From JBHJGU01 sp050331475 (GTDB lineage: Bacteria; Pseudomonadota; Alphaproteobacteria; Caulobacterales; Maricaulaceae): 6,425 nt of DNA. The DNA lies in assembly GCA_050331475.1 (NCBI GenBank), contig JBHJGU010000097.1:1-6425 (forward strand). Reading direction: 5' to 3'. This document shows, piece by piece, positions 1-5,359 of this stretch. A program made the position numbers and the translations under genes. The first letter of the stretch is position 1. Each line of letters opens with the position of its first letter. The notes below the pieces were generated by a model. The model saw only the letters and a list, made by a program, of their open reading frames with translations, was not told the DNA's origin and searched no databases.

Positions 1-360
1 AAGGGTGGCGCCGGCGAAATCCGCATAGCCCGCATAGGCGCCCGTCATGTTCGCCCGGCTTAAGTCGGCGTCCACAAAGCTTGCGCGGGTGAACCGACCG
101 GCCGCCAGATTGGCGATGGACAAATTGGCGTTGGAAAAATCCGTGCCGTCGGCGACCGCGGCCACAAATGAGGCTTGGCGCAGGCGCGCGCCGGAGAGGT
201 TCCGGTTCGTGACTTGGCTGTAAGCGAAGTCGCCTTGGAACAGATTGCAGCCGGCGCAAGATTGGCCCGCATCTTTCACCCGAGCGATCGCGTCGGCGTC
301 TTGGGCGATCGCAGGCGCGGCGAGGGTCGCGAGAGCCGCAAAAACGACGATGTGTTTCAT
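1..360 (-). CDS. Secreted pentapeptide-repeat protein with CxxC motif (3' end outside window)
   Basis: The minus frame from the ATG at 360-358 stays open for 120 codons to the window edge, so the C-terminus is missing. Residues 1-19 form a clear Sec signal peptide (MKHIVVFAALATLAAPAIA, likely cut before Q20), so the product is probably periplasmic or exported. A short linker follows, then a CAGC motif (C35, C38), and from about residue 54 onward A(N/D)LxX-type pentapeptide repeats such as NLSGARLRQASF, NANLSIANL and ADLSRANM. These repeats are known to fold as a right-handed quadrilateral beta-helix, usually a binding scaffold; no enzymatic function can be assigned. The CxxC just before the helix could be a redox or metal site, or a structural cap (inference). 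The Shine-Dalgarno AGGAGG lies 11 nt before the start. The gene follows nrdJ with a 59-bp gap and may be read both from nrdJ and from its own promoter. Confidence 0.85.
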   Translation of the reverse strand, partial: MKHIVVFAALATLAAPAIAQDADAIARVKDAGQSCAGCNLFQGDFAYSQVTNRNLSGARLRQASFVAAVADGTDFSNANLSIANLAAGRFTRASFVDADLSRANMTGAYAGYADFAGATL

Positions 361-370
361 ATCGGCGCAA

Positions 371-408
371 GCCTCCTGAGCCGGTCTCGATTATACGCGG
401 CAGGAGGC
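371..408 (-). promoter_or_regulatory. Inverted repeat that could sequester the Shine-Dalgarno of the pentapeptide gene
   Basis: On the minus strand GCCTCCTG (408-401) is perfectly complementary to CAGGAGGC (378-371). A further CCG/CGG pairing (400-398 with 383-381) closes a 14-nt loop after a 2-nt bulge. The distal arm contains AGGAGG (377-372), the only good ribosome-binding site for the pentapeptide gene. The structure starts 11 nt after the nrdJ stop. No U-run follows it, so it is not a standard intrinsic terminator. Confidence 0.55.
390..395 (-). promoter_or_regulatory. Candidate -10 element (TATAAT) for the pentapeptide gene
   Basis: A perfect TATAAT is read on the minus strand at 395-390, about 30 bp upstream of the pentapeptide start codon. 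The hexamer 17 bp upstream is CCTCAA, which does not resemble a -35 element, so the promoter is weak, activator-dependent, or not real. A start about 7 nt downstream (near 383) would give a leader of roughly 23 nt that lacks the upstream arm of the inverted repeat. Confidence 0.4.
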
Positions 409-419
409 AAGATTGAGGC

Positions 420-3400
420 CTAACTGCACCCGGTTGAGGTCCCGCAGGTGTCGCACCGCACGCAGACCCCGGTGCGCACCAGGGTGAAGCTGCCGCATTC
501 GGGGCAGGGGTCCCCGGTATAGCCGCGCCGACGGCTCTCCGCGACCGGGCTGGCGGCCTGGGCGGGCGGCGCTTTAGGGGCGGACAGACGCGGTTGAGGC
601 GCAGACTCGCGATCCTCGAGCAACGCTTGGGCAGGGCGCTCCTGGGCGTCCGTCTCCTCGGATTTGTCCCGCCTTTGGAACATGATCAGGTTATCCGGCA
701 TGCCCCGGGAATAGCCTTTGGAGATGAAGCGCTTGGCATGCTCGGCCACCTCGTCAAACGCCTCATTTGGCGCCCGGCCTTCCGCGACCCCGCCCCCCAG
801 ACCGTCTGAACTGGCGTCCACATGGGAGAGGTCGTTGCGATCCAGATAAGAGACCGCCAATTCACGGAAGATGTAATCGAGGATTGAGGTCGCTTGTTTG
901 ATCCGGTCATTGCCGGTCACCGGACCCGCAGGCTCAAACCGGGTGAAGACATAAGCGTCGACGAACTCTTCGAGCGGCACGCCGTATTGCAAGCCGATGG
1001 AGATGGCGATGGCGAAATTGTTCATCAGGCTTCGGAAGGCTGCGCCTTCCTTGTGCATATCGATGAAGATCTCGCCCAATTCGCCATCGTCGAATTCGCC
1101 GGTGTGCAGATAGACTTTGTGCCCGCCCACGGTGGATTTCTGGATATAGCCCTTGCGGCGATCGGGCAGGCGGCGGCGCTCCACAGGCTTTTCCACCTCG
1201 ACGACGCGCTCGACGACTTTCTCCACAACTCTTTCCACAACCCGCTCGGCGGTGATCCGCGCCGCGTCGGAGGGGCTGGCCTCCTCCAGTGCGTCCAGAT
1301 CCTCGCTCTCAAACAGGAAGGTGTTGAGCGGTTGGGAGAGCTTCGAGCCGTCGCGATAAAGCGCCACCGATTTCAGGCCCAGCCGCCAGGCTTTGTCGTA
1401 GGCGGCCTCGCAATCGGCGACGCTGGCGGTATTGGGCAGGTTGATGGTCTTGGAAATGGCGCCGGAGACGAAGGGCTGGACCGCCGCCATCATGGTCAAA
1501 TGCGCGTCCACACTCAGCGCGCGGGTTCCGCGACGCCCACACGGTGCGGCGCAGTCAAACACCGGCAAATGGGCGTCCTCCAAATGCGGCGCGCCTTCTA
1601 GCGTCATCGCCCCGCAGCAATAAAGGTTCGCCGCCTCGATCTCTTCCTGGGTGAAGCCGATGGCCGCGAGCAGGTCAAAGCCCGGGGTCTCTAACCGCTC
1701 CGCGCTTAAGCCTAATGCGTCTTTGCAGAACCCTTCGCCCAACGTCCAAACATTAAAGGCGAAGCGAATGTCGAAGGCGTCTTCGAGCGCTTGCTCAACC
1801 TTGTGAAGCTCGTGCTCGGTAAAGCCTTTGGACTTGAGGGCTGCGTGGTTGACCCCAGGCGCGCCGTCCAACGTCGCCCGTCCGATGGCGTAATCCACGA
1901 TGTCGGCGACTTCTTCGTCATCATAGCCCAGCGCGTTAAGCGCCAAAGGCACTGCGCGGTTAATGATTTTGAAGTGTCCCCCGCCAGCAAGCTTCTTGTA
2001 CTTCACCAACGCGTAGTCAGGCTCAACCCCGGTGGTGTCGCAGTCCATGATCAGCCCGATCGTGCCGGTGGGCGCGATGGCGCTGATCTGGGCGTTGCGG
2101 AAGCCGTGTTCGGCGCCCAGCGCCTCGACCTCGGCCCAAACGGCGCCCGCTCGTGCGGCGAGGCCCTCGAACGGGCAGGCGTCCGCGTCTAAGGGCTGGG
2201 GCGGAAAGGCGAGCCCGTCATAGCCCTCGCCGGCCCCGCGGGCCGCGCGGGCGTGGTTGGCGATCACCCGCGCCATGGCGGCGGCGTTGTCGTTGTAGGC
2301 GGGGAAGGGGCCCAGCGCCTGGGCCATCTCCGCGCTGGTGCGATAGCCGACCCCGGTCAGAAGCGCGGTGACAGCGCCCGCCACCGCGCGCGCTTCGCCG
2401 CTGTCATAGGCGATGGCTTGGCTCATCAATAACCCGCCGAGATTGGCGAAACCCAGCCCTAAGGTGCGGTGATCATAAGACCGGCGCGCGATTTCCGGGG
2501 AGGGGAATTGCGCCATGATCACCGAAATCTCCAGCGCCATGGTCCACAGCCGGGCGGCGTGCTCAAAGCCGTCGAGGTCGAAATCACCGTCGGGCCGGGC
2601 GAATTTCGCCAGATTCATCGAGGCCAAATTGCACGCCGTGTCGTCCACAAACATGTATTCCGAGCACGGATTGGAGGCGCGGATCGGCCCCGAGGCGGGG
2701 CAGGTGTGCCAGGCGTTGATGGTGTCGTGGAATTGCACCCCGGGGTCTGCGCAGGACCATGCTGCGCGGGACAGCCGCGCCCATAAGTCCCGCGCGCGCA
2801 AGGTCTTGGTCACCGCGCCATTGGTGCGCGCGCGCAAATCCCAATGATCGTCGAGCTCGACCGCGCGCATGAAATCATCGCTGACGCGCACCGAATTATT
2901 TGCGTTATGCCCAGCAATGGATGCGTAGGCGTACGAGTCCCAATCCGGATCGAACGCAGTGACGTCGATTTCAGTCGCGCCCTCTTTCGCCAGACGAATG
3001 GCTTGTTCGATCGCGCCTTCGGGCGCGCCGTCGCGCCGGGCGGCTTTGATCTCGCGACGCAGTGCAGGGTTCTTGACCGGGTCGAAGCATTCCTCCCCGC
3101 CCGAGCAGTTCGCGCAGGCCCGGACAATGGCGTTCAGCCGTTTTTTCAGCACGCGGGAGCCTGTAACGAGGGCGGCGACCTTGGATTCCTCCTTCACCTT
3201 CCAATCGATGAAAGCTTCCACATCGGGGTGGTCGACATCCACGATCACCATTTTGGCGGCGCGCCGGGTGGTGCCTCCAGACTTGACCGCGCCTGCAGCC
3301 CGATCGCCGACCCGCAAAAAACTCAGAAGGCCCGAGGACGCGCCGCCGCCGGACAAGGCTTCCCCCGTCGCGCGGAGATCTGAGAAGTTCGAGCCCGAGC

Positions 3401-4088
3401 CCGAGCCGTACTTAAAGATGCGCGCTTCGCGCACCCACAGGTCCATGATGCCGCCGTCATTGACCAGGTCATCGGTGACGCTTTGGATGAAGCAGGCGTG
3501 TGGCTGGGGCCGCTCATAGGCGTTCGCCGAGCGCTCTAGTGCGCCGGTTTCCGGGTCGACCGCGTAATGGCCCTGCGGCGGTCCTTCTAAGCCATAAGCC
3601 CAGAAGAGCCCGGTGTTAAACCATTGCGGTGAGTTCGGCGCGGCGATCTGGCGCGCCAGCAAATAGCGCATTTCGTCGAAAAACGCTTTGGCGTCGGCCT
3701 CGTCGTCGAAAAGGCCCGCTTTCCAGCCCCAATAGGTCCAGGTCCCGGCCATCCGGTCGAACACTTGTTTGGCGCTGGTCTCAGGCCCGGTGCGTTGATC
3801 CTCCGCCACGCTGGCCAGGGCGGCCGTGTTCGCGACCCGGCGGCGCAGCCACGCGGGCACGCCGGGTTCGTCCACCGGGATCAGCTCAGACGGAACGCCC
3901 GCTTTGCGGAAATACTTCTGCGCGAGCACGTCGCGAGCCACTTGGCTCCAGTCTTGCGGCGCTTCAAATGCATCGAGCGCAAAGACTGGCGCGCCGTCGG
4001 GGCCGCGAATATCGCTGCGCGCCGTTGTGAAGGCGATCGAAGCGTAGGGGCTCGCATTGTCTTCGGTGAACCGCCGGGTGACGCGCAT
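420..4088 (-). CDS. nrdJ: Vitamin B12-dependent (class II) ribonucleoside-diphosphate reductase
   Basis: The 1222-residue enzyme reduces ribonucleotides to deoxyribonucleotides for DNA synthesis in the cytoplasm, using adenosylcobalamin to make the radical, so it needs no oxygen. Visible in order: a class II N-terminal region (about 1-110); the catalytic barrel (about 115-915) with the NPCSE motif (N473, C475 as thiyl-radical cysteine, E477), the likely substrate-reducing pair C199 and C486, and a phosphate-loop APTGTIG (672-678); a charged E(R/K)VV-repeat linker (948-970); a TSCPD domain (about 978-1090); a disordered Pro/Ala-rich stretch; and a Cys-rich C-terminus (C1195, C1198, C1209, C1212, C1215, C1221), probably the redox/zinc tail. 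The length is normal for alphaproteobacteria and nothing is broken. The frame extends 38 codons further upstream, but ATG 4088 is preferred because AGGAG sits 6 nt before it and family-like sequence begins soon after. It is transcribed divergently from the response regulator. Confidence 0.97.
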   Translation of the reverse strand: MRVTRRFTEDNASPYASIAFTTARSDIRGPDGAPVFALDAFEAPQDWSQVARDVLAQKYFRKAGVPSELIPVDEPGVPAWLRRRVANTAALASVAEDQRTGPETSAKQVFDRMAGTWTYWGWKAGLFDDEADAKAFFDEMRYLLARQIAAPNSPQWFNTGLFWAYGLEGPPQGHYAVDPETGALERSANAYERPQPHACFIQSVTDDLVNDGGIMDLWVREARIFKYGSGSGSNFSDLRATGEALSGGGASSGLLSFLRVGDRAAGAVKSGGTTRRAAKMVIVDVDHPDVEAFIDWKVKEESKVAALVTGSRVLKKRLNAIVRACANCSGGEECFDPVKNPALRREIKAARRDGAPEGAIEQAIRLAKEGATEIDVTAFDPDWDSYAYASIAGHNANNSVRVSDDFMRAVELDDHWDLRARTNGAVTKTLRARDLWARLSRAAWSCADPGVQFHDTINAWHTCPASGPIRASNPCSEYMFVDDTACNLASMNLAKFARPDGDFDLDGFEHAARLWTMALEISVIMAQFPSPEIARRSYDHRTLGLGFANLGGLLMSQAIAYDSGEARAVAGAVTALLTGVGYRTSAEMAQALGPFPAYNDNAAAMARVIANHARAARGAGEGYDGLAFPPQPLDADACPFEGLAARAGAVWAEVEALGAEHGFRNAQISAIAPTGTIGLIMDCDTTGVEPDYALVKYKKLAGGGHFKIINRAVPLALNALGYDDEEVADIVDYAIGRATLDGAPGVNHAALKSKGFTEHELHKVEQALEDAFDIRFAFNVWTLGEGFCKDALGLSAERLETPGFDLLAAIGFTQEEIEAANLYCCGAMTLEGAPHLEDAHLPVFDCAAPCGRRGTRALSVDAHLTMMAAVQPFVSGAISKTINLPNTASVADCEAAYDKAWRLGLKSVALYRDGSKLSQPLNTFLFESEDLDALEEASPSDAARITAERVVERVVEKVVERVVEVEKPVERRRLPDRRKGYIQKSTVGGHKVYLHTGEFDDGELGEIFIDMHKEGAAFRSLMNNFAIAISIGLQYGVPLEEFVDAYVFTRFEPAGPVTGNDRIKQATSILDYIFRELAVSYLDRNDLSHVDASSDGLGGGVAEGRAPNEAFDEVAEHAKRFISKGYSRGMPDNLIMFQRRDKSEETDAQERPAQALLEDRESAPQPRLSAPKAPPAQAASPVAESRRRGYTGDPCPECGSFTLVRTGVCVRCDTCGTSTGCS
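1179..1250 (-). repeat. E(R/K)VV tetrapeptide repeats in the NrdJ linker
   Basis: Residues 948-963 are four tandem copies of E-(R/K)-V-V, followed by EVEKPVE. The codons differ between copies (for example GTT GTG against GTC GTC), so the DNA repeat has decayed while the amino-acid pattern stayed. The segment links the catalytic barrel to the TSCPD domain. A comparable Val/Glu/Lys linker is found in other alphaproteobacterial NrdJ proteins. Confidence 0.75.
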
Positions 4089-4094
4089 GGCAAA

Positions 4095-4099
4095 CTCCT
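4095..4099 (-). promoter_or_regulatory. nrdJ ribosome-binding site (decides start)
   Basis: AGGAG on the minus strand stands 6 nt before ATG 4088-4086. The upstream in-frame start at 4202 has no comparable site and would place coding sequence across the promoter and palindrome, so this site fixes the nrdJ start. Confidence 0.85.
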
Positions 4100-4104
4100 G
4101 GTCT

Positions 4105-4129
4105 GGCGGGCGCGTCGGCCTGGCCCGCC
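4105..4129 (-). promoter_or_regulatory. GC-rich hairpin in nrdJ leader
   Basis: GGCGGGC and GCCCGCC form a perfect 7-bp inverted repeat around an 11-nt spacer, ending 5 nt before the nrdJ ribosome-binding site. If transcription starts near 4131, as the candidate promoter predicts, the hairpin lies at the extreme 5' end of the mRNA, where it could protect the message or influence initiation. It is far too short to be a cobalamin riboswitch. Confidence 0.5.
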
Positions 4130-4133
4130 TAAG

Positions 4134-4149
4134 CCACAAGATACGGCGT
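4134..4149. promoter_or_regulatory. NrdR-box-like site 2 (overlaps nrdJ -10)
   Basis: The 16-mer CCACAAGATACGGCGT agrees at 11 of 16 positions with the NrdR consensus acaCwAtATaTwGtgt. It covers the candidate nrdJ -10 and starts exactly 32 bp from the other box. Such a spacing, about three helical turns, is characteristic of known NrdR box pairs. Its own dyad symmetry is poor. Confidence 0.45.
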
Positions 4150-4166
4150 ACCGACCCGCGACACAA
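4138..4166 (-). promoter_or_regulatory. Candidate nrdJ promoter
   Basis: On the minus strand TTGTGT (4166-4161) and TATCTT (4143-4138) are separated by 17 bp, a reasonable sigma-70-type arrangement. It would start transcription near 4131 and give a leader of about 43 nt. A competing pair, TTGAGC (4202-4197) with TACAGG (4180-4175) at 16 bp, scores about as well, so the choice is tentative. Confidence 0.4.
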
Positions 4167-4193
4167 CACGATATCCTGTAGTCTCGCGGGTCG
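4152..4193. repeat. 42-bp imperfect palindrome between nrdJ and response regulator
   Basis: The dyad is centred between 4172 and 4173, in the middle of GATATC. The outer arms CGACCCGCGA (4152-4161) and TCGCGGGTCG (4184-4193) match perfectly over 10 bp. The inner halves pair except at 4162/4183, 4165/4180 and 4169/4176, giving 18 of 21 pairs. It lies between two divergent starts, where no terminator is needed, so an operator for a dimeric regulator is the leading idea; a cruciform or leader hairpin is possible. Confidence 0.75.
4166..4181. promoter_or_regulatory. NrdR-box-like site 1 (inside the palindrome)
   Basis: The 16-mer ACACGATATCCTGTAG agrees at 11 of 16 positions with the NrdR consensus acaCwAtATaTwGtgt, including ACAC, the ATAT core and GT. 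It touches the candidate nrdJ -35. NrdR represses ribonucleotide reductase genes when (d)ATP is high, so the gene context fits. The centre of the larger palindrome is offset by 1 bp, so a different regulator could own this site. Confidence 0.5.
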
Positions 4194-4290
4194 AACGCTC
4201 AAAACTTGGGGACAATCGGCGCACGCATCGTTTGGGATGGACGCGCGCGGCGAACCATTTCAGGGTTAACGGCGTTGTCGTTTAAGGGCT

Positions 4291-4296
4291 GGGGAG
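4291..4296 (+). promoter_or_regulatory. Response-regulator ribosome-binding site (decides start)
   Basis: GGGGAG stands 11 nt before ATG 4308. The frame is open upstream to a TTG at 4206, but the extra 34 residues do not look like receiver-domain sequence. A start at 4308 puts the first beta-strand at the usual place near residue 15. Confidence 0.6.
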
Positions 4297-4307
4297 TGGG
4301 GGTGTCC

Positions 4308-4808
4308 ATGACGCCTGAACAATTGCGTGAGACGTTCAAGAATCGCGAAGCGATCGTGGTCGACGACGATCCTGCTTCGGGTCGGCTGCTCGCCACGGTG
4401 TTGCGCGAATTGGGGTGTGTTCAGCCCCAAGTCTACACCGACCCGCGCGCGGCGCTCAAAGCGTTGGACGCCCGGCCCACAGACGTCATTTACACGGATT
4501 GGGAAATGCACCCGATGAATGGCGGCGCCTTCATCAAAGCGTTGCGCGAGAGCCGCAACGCGCAGATCGCGCAGACCGCGGTGATCGTCTACACCGGTCA
4601 CGGGGTGAAGCGGGTCGTGGACGCCGCCTTGCGCGCCGGCGCCGATCAGTTCTTGGTCAAGCCGCTGGTGCCCATGCAGCTCATCCAGAAAACCTCTCAC
4701 GTGATGCGCAAACGCGCGGCGAAATCCGCGCCGACGCTGAGGCCGCGCGCGCTGGGTCGCGCCAGCGCGCTTCGCACGGGCGGCGATGACGAGGTGTGGG
4801 AAGTTTAA
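4308..4808 (+). CDS. Single-domain response regulator (receiver protein)
   Basis: The 166-residue protein is a CheY-like receiver with no DNA-binding or enzymatic output domain. Visible elements are the acidic pocket VVDDD (D19, D20), the phospho-acceptor D64 in YTDWEMHPMNGG, the switch Thr in YTGH (T96), F115 at the aromatic switch position, and the invariant Lys in LVKP (K118). All phosphorylation residues are present, so it should accept phosphate from a histidine kinase not encoded here. Residues 134-166 form a basic, then acidic tail (MRKRAAK at the start, GGDDEVWEV at the end) that may bind a partner. The TDWEMxPMxG signature is typical of alphaproteobacterial stand-alone receivers. The gene is divergent from nrdJ and shares its 219-bp control region; whether the two are functionally linked is unknown. 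The start was chosen from receiver-domain spacing and the upstream GGGGAG. Confidence 0.88.
   Translation: MTPEQLRETFKNREAIVVDDDPASGRLLATVLRELGCVQPQVYTDPRAALKALDARPTDVIYTDWEMHPMNGGAFIKALRESRNAQIAQTAVIVYTGHGVKRVVDAALRAGADQFLVKPLVPMQLIQKTSHVMRKRAAKSAPTLRPRALGRASALRTGGDDEVWEV
4346..4379 (+). other. Hairpin within response-regulator codons 13-24
   Basis: CGAAGC-GATCGT (4346-4357) pairs with ACGATC (4366-4371) and GCTTCG (4374-4379). This gives a 12-bp stem with a 2-nt bulge and an 8-nt loop, beginning 38 nt after the start codon. The bases encode the conserved VVDDD acidic pocket, so part of the sequence is fixed by the protein. Confidence 0.45.
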
Positions 4809-4834
4809 TCCCGCCTGACGCCGCATCCGCAGGC

Positions 4835-4864
4835 TGGACGAACGCTGCGCCCCGGCGCCATAGT
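4835..4864 (+). promoter_or_regulatory. Weak candidate promoter for NDUFA12-mlaD-DUF2155
   Basis: TGGACG (4835-4840) and CATAGT (4859-4864) are 18 bp apart, each matching 4 of 6 consensus positions. They sit in the 100-bp gap after the response regulator. No convincing terminator is seen in this gap, so read-through from the response regulator is an alternative. Confidence 0.25.
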
Positions 4865-4894
4865 CACGCGCTGTCGACCGGACGTGTCGGTGAA

Positions 4895-4901
4895 AGAGGA
4901 G
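4895..4901 (+). promoter_or_regulatory. Strong ribosome-binding site of NDUFA12 gene
   Basis: AGAGGAG stands 7 nt before ATG 4909. It is the best-matching Shine-Dalgarno sequence on the plus strand of this window and supports the chosen start. Confidence 0.75.
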
Positions 4902-4908
4902 TGCGGGT

Positions 4909-5307
4909 ATGTGGACGTTCATCAAGCGCGTGTTCGCCTGGTGGGACGGCGCGACGTTGGGTGCGCTTTACGATATCCGGCGGCGCGGCCGCTATGTCGG
5001 TGAGGACGATTTCGGCAATCGCTATTTCGAAGAACGCAAACCCGAGGATGGCGAGCGCCCCCGGCGCTATGTGATTTACCGCGGCTATGCGGAACCCTCC
5101 AAGGTGCCTGCGGATTGGCATGGTTGGCTGCACCATGTTTTCGACGCGCCGCCAACCGAAGCGCCACTGAAAGCTCAGATTTGGGAACGCCCGCACCTTC
5201 CCAATCTGACAGGAACGCTCTACGCCTATCGCCCTGAAGGCAGCTTGGCGAAATCGGGCCAGCGGGCCGCGGCCAGCGGCGATTACGAAGCTTGGCGCCC
5301 GGAATAA
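4909..5307 (+). CDS. NADH:ubiquinone oxidoreductase subunit NDUFA12 (B17.2 family)
   Basis: The 132-residue protein is the bacterial relative of the mitochondrial complex I accessory subunit NDUFA12, found mainly in alphaproteobacteria. It binds the membrane-proximal part of the peripheral arm and helps complex I assembly or stability; it is not catalytic. Hallmarks are FAWWDGATLG (9-18), VGEDDFGNRYFEER (30-43), RRYVIYRGY (52-60), SKVPADWHGWLHH (64-76), PNLTGTLYAYRPEGS (98-112) and the terminal GDYEAWRPE (124-132). The length is normal and no motif is missing. There is no signal peptide, consistent with a cytoplasmic-face subunit. The gene stands apart from any nuo operon, which is usual for this family, and precedes mlaD by 52 bp in the same direction. 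Confidence 0.95.
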   Translation: MWTFIKRVFAWWDGATLGALYDIRRRGRYVGEDDFGNRYFEERKPEDGERPRRYVIYRGYAEPSKVPADWHGWLHHVFDAPPTEAPLKAQIWERPHLPNLTGTLYAYRPEGSLAKSGQRAAASGDYEAWRPE

Positions 5308-5311
5308 ACCA

Positions 5312-5340
5312 CAGTCGCCGGGCCCGATCGGGGCGAACTG
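5312..5340 (+). other. Hairpin between NDUFA12 gene and mlaD
   Basis: CAGTCGCC (5312-5319) pairs with GGCG (5332-5335) and ACTG (5337-5340), giving an 8-bp stem with a one-base bulge just 4 nt after the NDUFA12 stop. An alternative fold uses the perfect palindrome CCCGATCGGG (5323-5332). There is no T-run after it, so it may be an mRNA-processing or attenuating structure rather than a full terminator. Confidence 0.4.
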
Positions 5341-5359
5341 AAGAGCGAACGAGAGGCCT

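Noticed and set aside
284..312. Two GCGATCGC octamers 21 bp apart (HIP1-like).
   Set aside because: HIP1 enrichment is a cyanobacterial trait; here both copies encode Ala-Ile-Ala in the signal peptide and linker, so codon use explains them.
371..408. Inverted repeat after nrdJ as an intrinsic terminator.
   Set aside because: There is no U-run after the stem on either strand, and the distal arm is the ribosome-binding site of the next gene, so a translational role is more likely.
894..1601. Long plus-strand open frame of 235 codons opposite nrdJ, and several shorter ones.
   Set aside because: These are antisense shadows of a high-GC coding region: no family resemblance, no ribosome site, and nrdJ is intact across them.
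4091..4107. Leader sequence resembling the conserved B12 box of cobalamin riboswitches (CAGGAG then TTTGCC) in front of a B12-dependent enzyme.
   Set aside because: The match is one base short between the two halves, the CAGGAG part is simply the Shine-Dalgarno, and none of the other conserved cobalamin-riboswitch blocks could be found upstream.
4266..4286. Two TTAA blocks (TTAAC and TTAAG) before the response regulator, considered as a CtrA site.
   Set aside because: They are separated by 12 bp instead of the 7 bp of the CtrA consensus TTAA-N7-TTAA.
4206..4307. Upstream extension of the response-regulator frame to a TTG start.
   Set aside because: The added 34 residues do not resemble the family, would cover the promoter region, and the ATG at 4308 has a purine-rich ribosome site.
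4810..4834. GCCTG/CAGGC inverted repeat after the response regulator as a terminator.
   Set aside because: Only 5 bp with a 12-nt loop and no T-run; too weak to claim.
4266..4925. Minus-strand open frame of 219 codons opposite the response regulator.
   Set aside because: Its composition is Arg/His-rich as expected of a shadow frame, and the opposite strand encodes a complete receiver domain with all key residues.
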